Source of the DNA: Candidatus Melainabacteria bacterium
Lineage (GTDB): Bacteria > Cyanobacteriota > Vampirovibrionia > Obscuribacterales > Obscuribacteraceae
Assembly (NCBI GenBank): GCA_016209785.1
Contig: JACQVM010000072.1
Location: 1-9,826, forward strand
Length of the DNA: 9,826 nucleotides
Direction of reading: 5' to 3'
In this document: piece by piece, positions 6,450 through 9,826 of the stretch
Position numbering within the stretch: position 1 is the stretch's first letter
How the letters are laid out: each line of letters opens with the position of its first letter
Made by a program: the position numbers and the translations under genes
Notes under the pieces: generated by a model
What the model saw: only the letters and a program-made list of their open reading frames with translations
What the model was told of the DNA's origin: nothing
Databases searched by the model: none

Positions 6450-8996
6450 ATGAACAACATGTCAAACACAACCGAGGACTCTAGCTATAAGCAGGTGACA
6501 ATACAAAAGGCCAGTCTCGATCTTGGTTCTCATCAAACCCAGATGGTGATGGGTTTTCTGCTGATACTTGCTGCATGTATTGTCAGCTACTGGAGATGCT
6601 TGAACATCGGGTTTTTACTAGATGACTTTCTACATCTTGATTATGTAGCCCGATTTGTTCAAGGAGATTGTCGGGACTTTTTGCAAAATTTCTGGGGCAA
6701 TTGGGCAGGGTCAGATGTTATGAAAAGCTACCGGCCAGCAGTCTCAGTTTCGTTTCTCATTGATTACCTACTCTGGGGAACAAATGCCTTAGGTTTTCAT
6801 TTAACTAACGTTTTTTTGTTGTTCTTATGTTGCCTGTTAGTTAGCCTAATTACCCTGGAGATTACCGGACTATGGGGCAACCGACTTGGTGCAGGGGCAG
6901 CTATCTGGGCTGGGTTGCTTTTTGCCGTGTATCCAGCACATCCAGAGGCCGTGAGCTGGATCGTGGGACGTGTAGATCTTTTGTGTGGCGTGTTTTATCT
7001 TGGCTCTGTTTTTTCGTATCTACGCTTTCGCCTTTTGAAGGAGACATTTTACTTTAAGCTATCTCTTGTTTTGTTTTTGCTTGCCTTGCTAAGCAAAGAG
7101 ATGGCAGTGACACTACCACTAACAATTCTTGCCATTGAACTTGGTCTTTATCAGAAGAACTTCTCCATCCTTAAATATCCTACTAGGTGGCTGACCTTTG
7201 CGCCTCGTTTCAAGTACCTTGGTGCATTTGTTCTTCTTCTGGCCGTTTACGCAGTTTTTCGTTGGGCAATCTTAGGCTCTCTTGTAGGCGGCTACAGCAC
7301 CGAGTCCCTAGAGGAGCTTTTAAGATCATGGAAAGTTTTTGCTGACAGAGCCTCTCTTGTAAAGATTTTTCTGCCGGCAAACGAAGAAGTTTTTGTAGCT
7401 TCCTGGGTGCTAAAGGTGCTGAGTGGTTGTTATATGGGCATTTTAGCTGTGCTTATTCTTCGGCTTGTCGCACATACTTGTTCGCCTCGCCCATACTTTG
7501 TTCTTTTAGCTATGGTGTCACTGATGCTATTGCCTACCTTTCAAATATGGCACATCTACCCTAATCTCGTGGGGAGCAGATTGTTTTTTCTTTCATCAGC
7601 GCCACTATGCATTTTCATAGCATTAGCTGCATTGCCAGCAGCTGATGCTATGCCCAGACGTTATGCACACCTATGTACTGCTGTCGGACTTACCCTTCTG
7701 CTTGGACTGTTTGGACTGTGGTCAAATTTGCTTGCAGCAAATGTTAAGCCCTGGGTCACGGCAGGACAGCAAATGTCAACACTACGATTACAGATACAAG
7801 AAATTGCTGAGAACATACCTGAAGGCAAACGGGTTCTCTTGCTTGATCTGCCAAGAGACTTCTCTGGTGCAGGAATGCTTACACGACCACAATACCTGGA
7901 AATTTTAAGCCGCCCTCCCTTTGTCTCACGGGATCTTTCCCGACGGCTGCTTACAATTGAACCAATAGTCTCAGGTAGCCATGATTATGTATGGCCAGAA
8001 CAACTTTCAAATATCCTGAAGCACCCTAATCTAAAGCAGGTGTTCCGCTGGAGCACCAAAGATGGAAAGTTTCTTTCCTGGACTCATCCAAGTGGAACAA
8101 CACAATGCAGCTTTTATGCAGACAGCACTTCTTGCGACGGGCTCACATACGAACCTAAAGAGGCACGCCTTATGTCCGCCAACCAATGGAACATAATGTC
8201 CGACCAAGTTCCGTGCATTGTAAAATACGATAATTTCCTGCGCATTTACCCTGGTACCACAGGAGTAAGCCTGTTTTTTCCATTTCCTCCTCTAAATCCA
8301 CTGGTGGCACGGTTGGCAACGATTGATCTAGAGATGAAATCACCAGAAGGTTGTCCAGACTGCCTAGGAGGAAAAGCTAAGCTTGTCTGGGAAACGCATC
8401 CTGCTACACATAGCACCAGCCAGGCTAGTACCACCAATATGTACTCAGGGAAAGCCACGCTGCGAGATCGTTATCATGGCAAGTATGTACTGTGGCTTGG
8501 TCGTTACAGGCTCTGGACATTAAATGGAGCCATAGGCCGTATTGGCCTTCATTTGGAACCTGGCAATTACTTTGTTGATCTTCGCTCTATAGTCATTCGT
8601 TCCGATGTTGAAATGGTTCCACGTCTTTATTGTTCATCTAGTGATAATCCCTATATGTTATGGCTTCACTCAAACTCACCTGCTACTCCACTGACAATCA
8701 AGTACGATGCTAGTCATCTTGCAGGGACTCATTTGGTCAAATTACTTGTCACCACTTCCGGCATCACTTTTGATGCCAACCAGGAGCATGAAGTATCTGC
8801 ACCTAATCCTGCCTCAGGACAATCCAACTTACTTACTGAGCTTGAATTGCCTGGGAGCACTGGCACATTTACTCTGGATCCAGCCATTTACAACTACCCG
8901 GGTGTTCACCAAGCTCGCGTACTAGCATTTGATTCTCTAGGCCTGCCTGTGGGCTTACCTAGTGAGCCAGTATCTTTTGGGGTTCCTAGAAAGTAA
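6450..8996 (+). CDS. GT-C fold (TMTC/PMT-like) membrane glycosyltransferase-like protein, second paralog
   Basis: Paralog of the preceding gene, 848 residues, probably also a polyprenyl-phosphate-sugar dependent transferase of the inner membrane. It has an extra polar N-terminal tail of about 30 residues before the first helix (32-49). Motifs match one by one: FLLDDFLH (Asp58-Asp59), SYRPAVS, GTNALGFHLTN (110-120), YPAHPEAVSWIVGRVD (161-176), LLSKEMAVTLP (213-223), NEEVF (311-315) and GSRLFFLSSAPL (375-386). About 11 hydrophobic segments end near 426. The extracytoplasmic part (430-848) starts with RVLLLDLPRDFSGAGML, has a longer, more diverged middle with a CPDC pair (635-638), a Trp-containing beta segment (about 665-718), and an Ig-like end from IKYDAS (750). 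The start at ATG 6450 lies 6 nt after the previous stop with no clear Shine-Dalgarno, suggesting coupled translation; ATG 6459 is an in-frame option. No TPRs. Substrate and glycan are unknown. Confidence 0.87.
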   Translation: MNNMSNTTEDSSYKQVTIQKASLDLGSHQTQMVMGFLLILAACIVSYWRCLNIGFLLDDFLHLDYVARFVQGDCRDFLQNFWGNWAGSDVMKSYRPAVSVSFLIDYLLWGTNALGFHLTNVFLLFLCCLLVSLITLEITGLWGNRLGAGAAIWAGLLFAVYPAHPEAVSWIVGRVDLLCGVFYLGSVFSYLRFRLLKETFYFKLSLVLFLLALLSKEMAVTLPLTILAIELGLYQKNFSILKYPTRWLTFAPRFKYLGAFVLLLAVYAVFRWAILGSLVGGYSTESLEELLRSWKVFADRASLVKIFLPANEEVFVASWVLKVLSGCYMGILAVLILRLVAHTCSPRPYFVLLAMVSLMLLPTFQIWHIYPNLVGSRLFFLSSAPLCIFIALAALPAADAMPRRYAHLCTAVGLTLLLGLFGLWSNLLAANVKPWVTAGQQMSTLRLQIQEIAENIPEGKRVLLLDLPRDFSGAGMLTRPQYLEILSRPPFVSRDLSRRLLTIEPIVSGSHDYVWPEQLSNILKHPNLKQVFRWSTKDGKFLSWTHPSGTTQCSFYADSTSCDGLTYEPKEARLMSANQWNIMSDQVPCIVKYDNFLRIYPGTTGVSLFFPFPPLNPLVARLATIDLEMKSPEGCPDCLGGKAKLVWETHPATHSTSQASTTNMYSGKATLRDRYHGKYVLWLGRYRLWTLNGAIGRIGLHLEPGNYFVDLRSIVIRSDVEMVPRLYCSSSDNPYMLWLHSNSPATPLTIKYDASHLAGTHLVKLLVTTSGITFDANQEHEVSAPNPASGQSNLLTELELPGSTGTFTLDPAIYNYPGVHQARVLAFDSLGLPVGLPSEPVSFGVPRK

Positions 8997-9038
8997 CATT
9001 TGCCGGTTGCCAAATTGAGGACACAAGCCTCTCCATGC

Positions 9039-9047
9039 TGCTATAAC
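9039..9047 (+). promoter_or_regulatory. Possible extended -10 promoter for the AI-2E family gene
   Basis: TGCTATAAC combines the TG of an extended -10 with TATAAC. There is no -35 at normal spacing (TTGAGG at 9015-9020 is 21 nt away), which an extended -10 can tolerate. A start near 9054 would give a leader of about 27 nt. Transcription could equally read through from the GT-C genes, since no terminator hairpin with a T-run is seen in 8997-9080. Confidence 0.35.
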
Positions 9048-9080
9048 TACAAAGTAATTTTGGAAGATCAACACACGATA

Positions 9081-9826
9081 ATGCCAAAACCTGAGACCAC
9101 CAATGCAAAGACAATTATCTTCTGCCTGGCAACACTGCTAGGGCTGTTTTTTGCTTACCAGTTAAGAGTACTCATAATCAATCTACTCCTAGCATTAACT
9201 TTAGCCTCTGCTATTTGTCCTTTAGCAGAAAAGTTGGAGGCCAAACGTATCTCTAGAATTGTCACAGTGCTGGGAGTATACGCGACAGTTGCACTTCTTT
9301 ATGCTGCCGTTGCTGCTTTTCTTGCTCCTGCCATCTGGGAACAAGCAGTACAGTTGTATCAGCAGCTACCAGCTTATATGGCAAACTTCCTGGAATGGTA
9401 TCGGCAGCTTGTTGCGTTAGCTGGAGAAAATGCACAAGCTGTCAACTTTGATATTGGTGATGTTCGTGCTGTAGTTATAAAGCTTGTACACCAGACACTA
9501 GACGTTACCGCAGGACTAGTAGGGGTTATGCTCAACGGAATTCTGGTGCTCTTTTTAACTGCCTACTTTGTTGTGGAGGCAAATATAATCTGGCCAGAAC
9601 TACTGAAGTGGGTGCCACCTAATAAGCGCGAGCATGTCTCCCAATTAATTCGCCCGCTGTCCTCACGTATGGGCGGCTATGTTCGTGGGCAAATTTTAGT
9701 TAGCCTAGCTGTTGCCTCATTCCTTGCTGTTGGTCTGACATTGCTGGGTGTTAAGTACTCGCTGGTCTTAGGCGTATTAGCTGGCTTGCTTAACTTAATG
9801 CCCTTTGTAGGCTCCATGCTTACAGC
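9081..9826 (+). CDS. AI-2E family transporter / PerM-like permease (partial, runs off the right edge)
   Basis: Membrane protein of the AI-2E exporter family (Pfam PF01594, formerly UPF0118), whose members have been linked to autoinducer-2 or small-molecule export and to sodium/proton exchange; the substrate here cannot be told. The 248 complete codons visible are roughly two thirds of a usual 340-370 residue protein. Hydrophobic segments lie at about 11-49 (two helices), 59-85, 142-166 and 204-248. The family's most typical stretch is present: SRMGGYVRGQILVSL (195-209), GLTLLGVKYSLVLGVLAGLLN and LMPFVGS. The start is ATG 9081. GGAAG at 9062-9066 is the nearest purine-rich site but 14 nt away; TTG 9060 is an in-frame alternative without a ribosome site. 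It is on the same strand as the GT-C pair, 84 nt downstream, and probably separately expressed. Confidence 0.92.
   Translation, partial: MPKPETTNAKTIIFCLATLLGLFFAYQLRVLIINLLLALTLASAICPLAEKLEAKRISRIVTVLGVYATVALLYAAVAAFLAPAIWEQAVQLYQQLPAYMANFLEWYRQLVALAGENAQAVNFDIGDVRAVVIKLVHQTLDVTAGLVGVMLNGILVLFLTAYFVVEANIIWPELLKWVPPNKREHVSQLIRPLSSRMGGYVRGQILVSLAVASFLAVGLTLLGVKYSLVLGVLAGLLNLMPFVGSMLT

Noticed and set aside
4107..8996. TPR repeats expected of TMTC-type proteins.
   Set aside because: The C-terminal parts are beta-rich with no recurring 34-residue helical pattern, so a TPR annotation would be wrong.
8997..9080. Terminator after the GT-C pair (GAGG/CCTC at 9017-9031).
   Set aside because: The stem is only 4 bp and has no T-run after it.

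Overview
The window reads as a compact stretch of bacterial chromosome with moderate GC content by eye. There is no sign of mobile elements, CRISPR arrays, tRNA or rRNA. Genes lie close together, stop codons are standard (TAA and TAG close the genes here), and the proteins suit a bacterium with a periplasm or equivalent extracytoplasmic space: a complete three-part DsbD, a Bcp peroxiredoxin and two large polytopic glycosyltransferase-like proteins. The exact phylum cannot be read from the sequence. The mix (TMTC-like GT-C proteins with large extracytoplasmic tails, ScsB/DsbD-type reductase, AI-2E family permease) would fit non-photosynthetic relatives of Cyanobacteria such as Vampirovibrionia/Obscuribacterales or several other environmental lineages, but that is a guess.

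Left part (1-658, plus strand): the last 53 codons of an unrecognised gene, then a bcp-type thiol peroxidase whose two redox cysteines fall at the same positions as in E. coli Bcp (45 and 50) if the ATG at 218 is used. Next (651-3996, minus strand) is a two-gene unit read toward the left: a GH1 family beta-glycosidase, then dsbD beginning 4 nt after its stop. dsbD ends tail-to-tail with bcp, sharing 8 bp, and a hairpin followed by a T-run inside the end of bcp looks like the terminator of the minus-strand unit.

A divergent intergenic region of about 95 bp (4011-4106) holds a perfect TATAAT for the rightward genes and a perfect AGGAGG serving the leftward GH1 gene. The rightward unit (4107-8996) consists of two tandem paralogous GT-C-fold membrane proteins, 778 and 848 aa, separated by 6 nt. 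Each has about 11 membrane segments, a first-loop Asp-Asp motif, an HPEVVSWVIGRVD-like loop and a C-terminal soluble region of about 350-420 residues ending in two modules that can be matched between the paralogs. After an 84-bp gap with a possible extended -10 promoter, a gene for an AI-2E family (PerM-like) permease starts and runs off the right edge.

The most interesting points are: (i) the GH1 gene seems to start at a rare ATT codon placed 8 nt after a perfect Shine-Dalgarno, since any standard start would cut off the conserved N-terminal strand; (ii) the first GT-C gene has a well-placed ATG that is out of frame by one base, leaving a TTG start or a one-base frameshift at the start; (iii) the tandem GT-C pair with a shared but strongly diverged extracytoplasmic tail, which may be a little-described glycan or protein glycosylation module; and (iv) the terminator embedded in the convergent neighbour's coding sequence. 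I do not see clear proof of a wholly new system.
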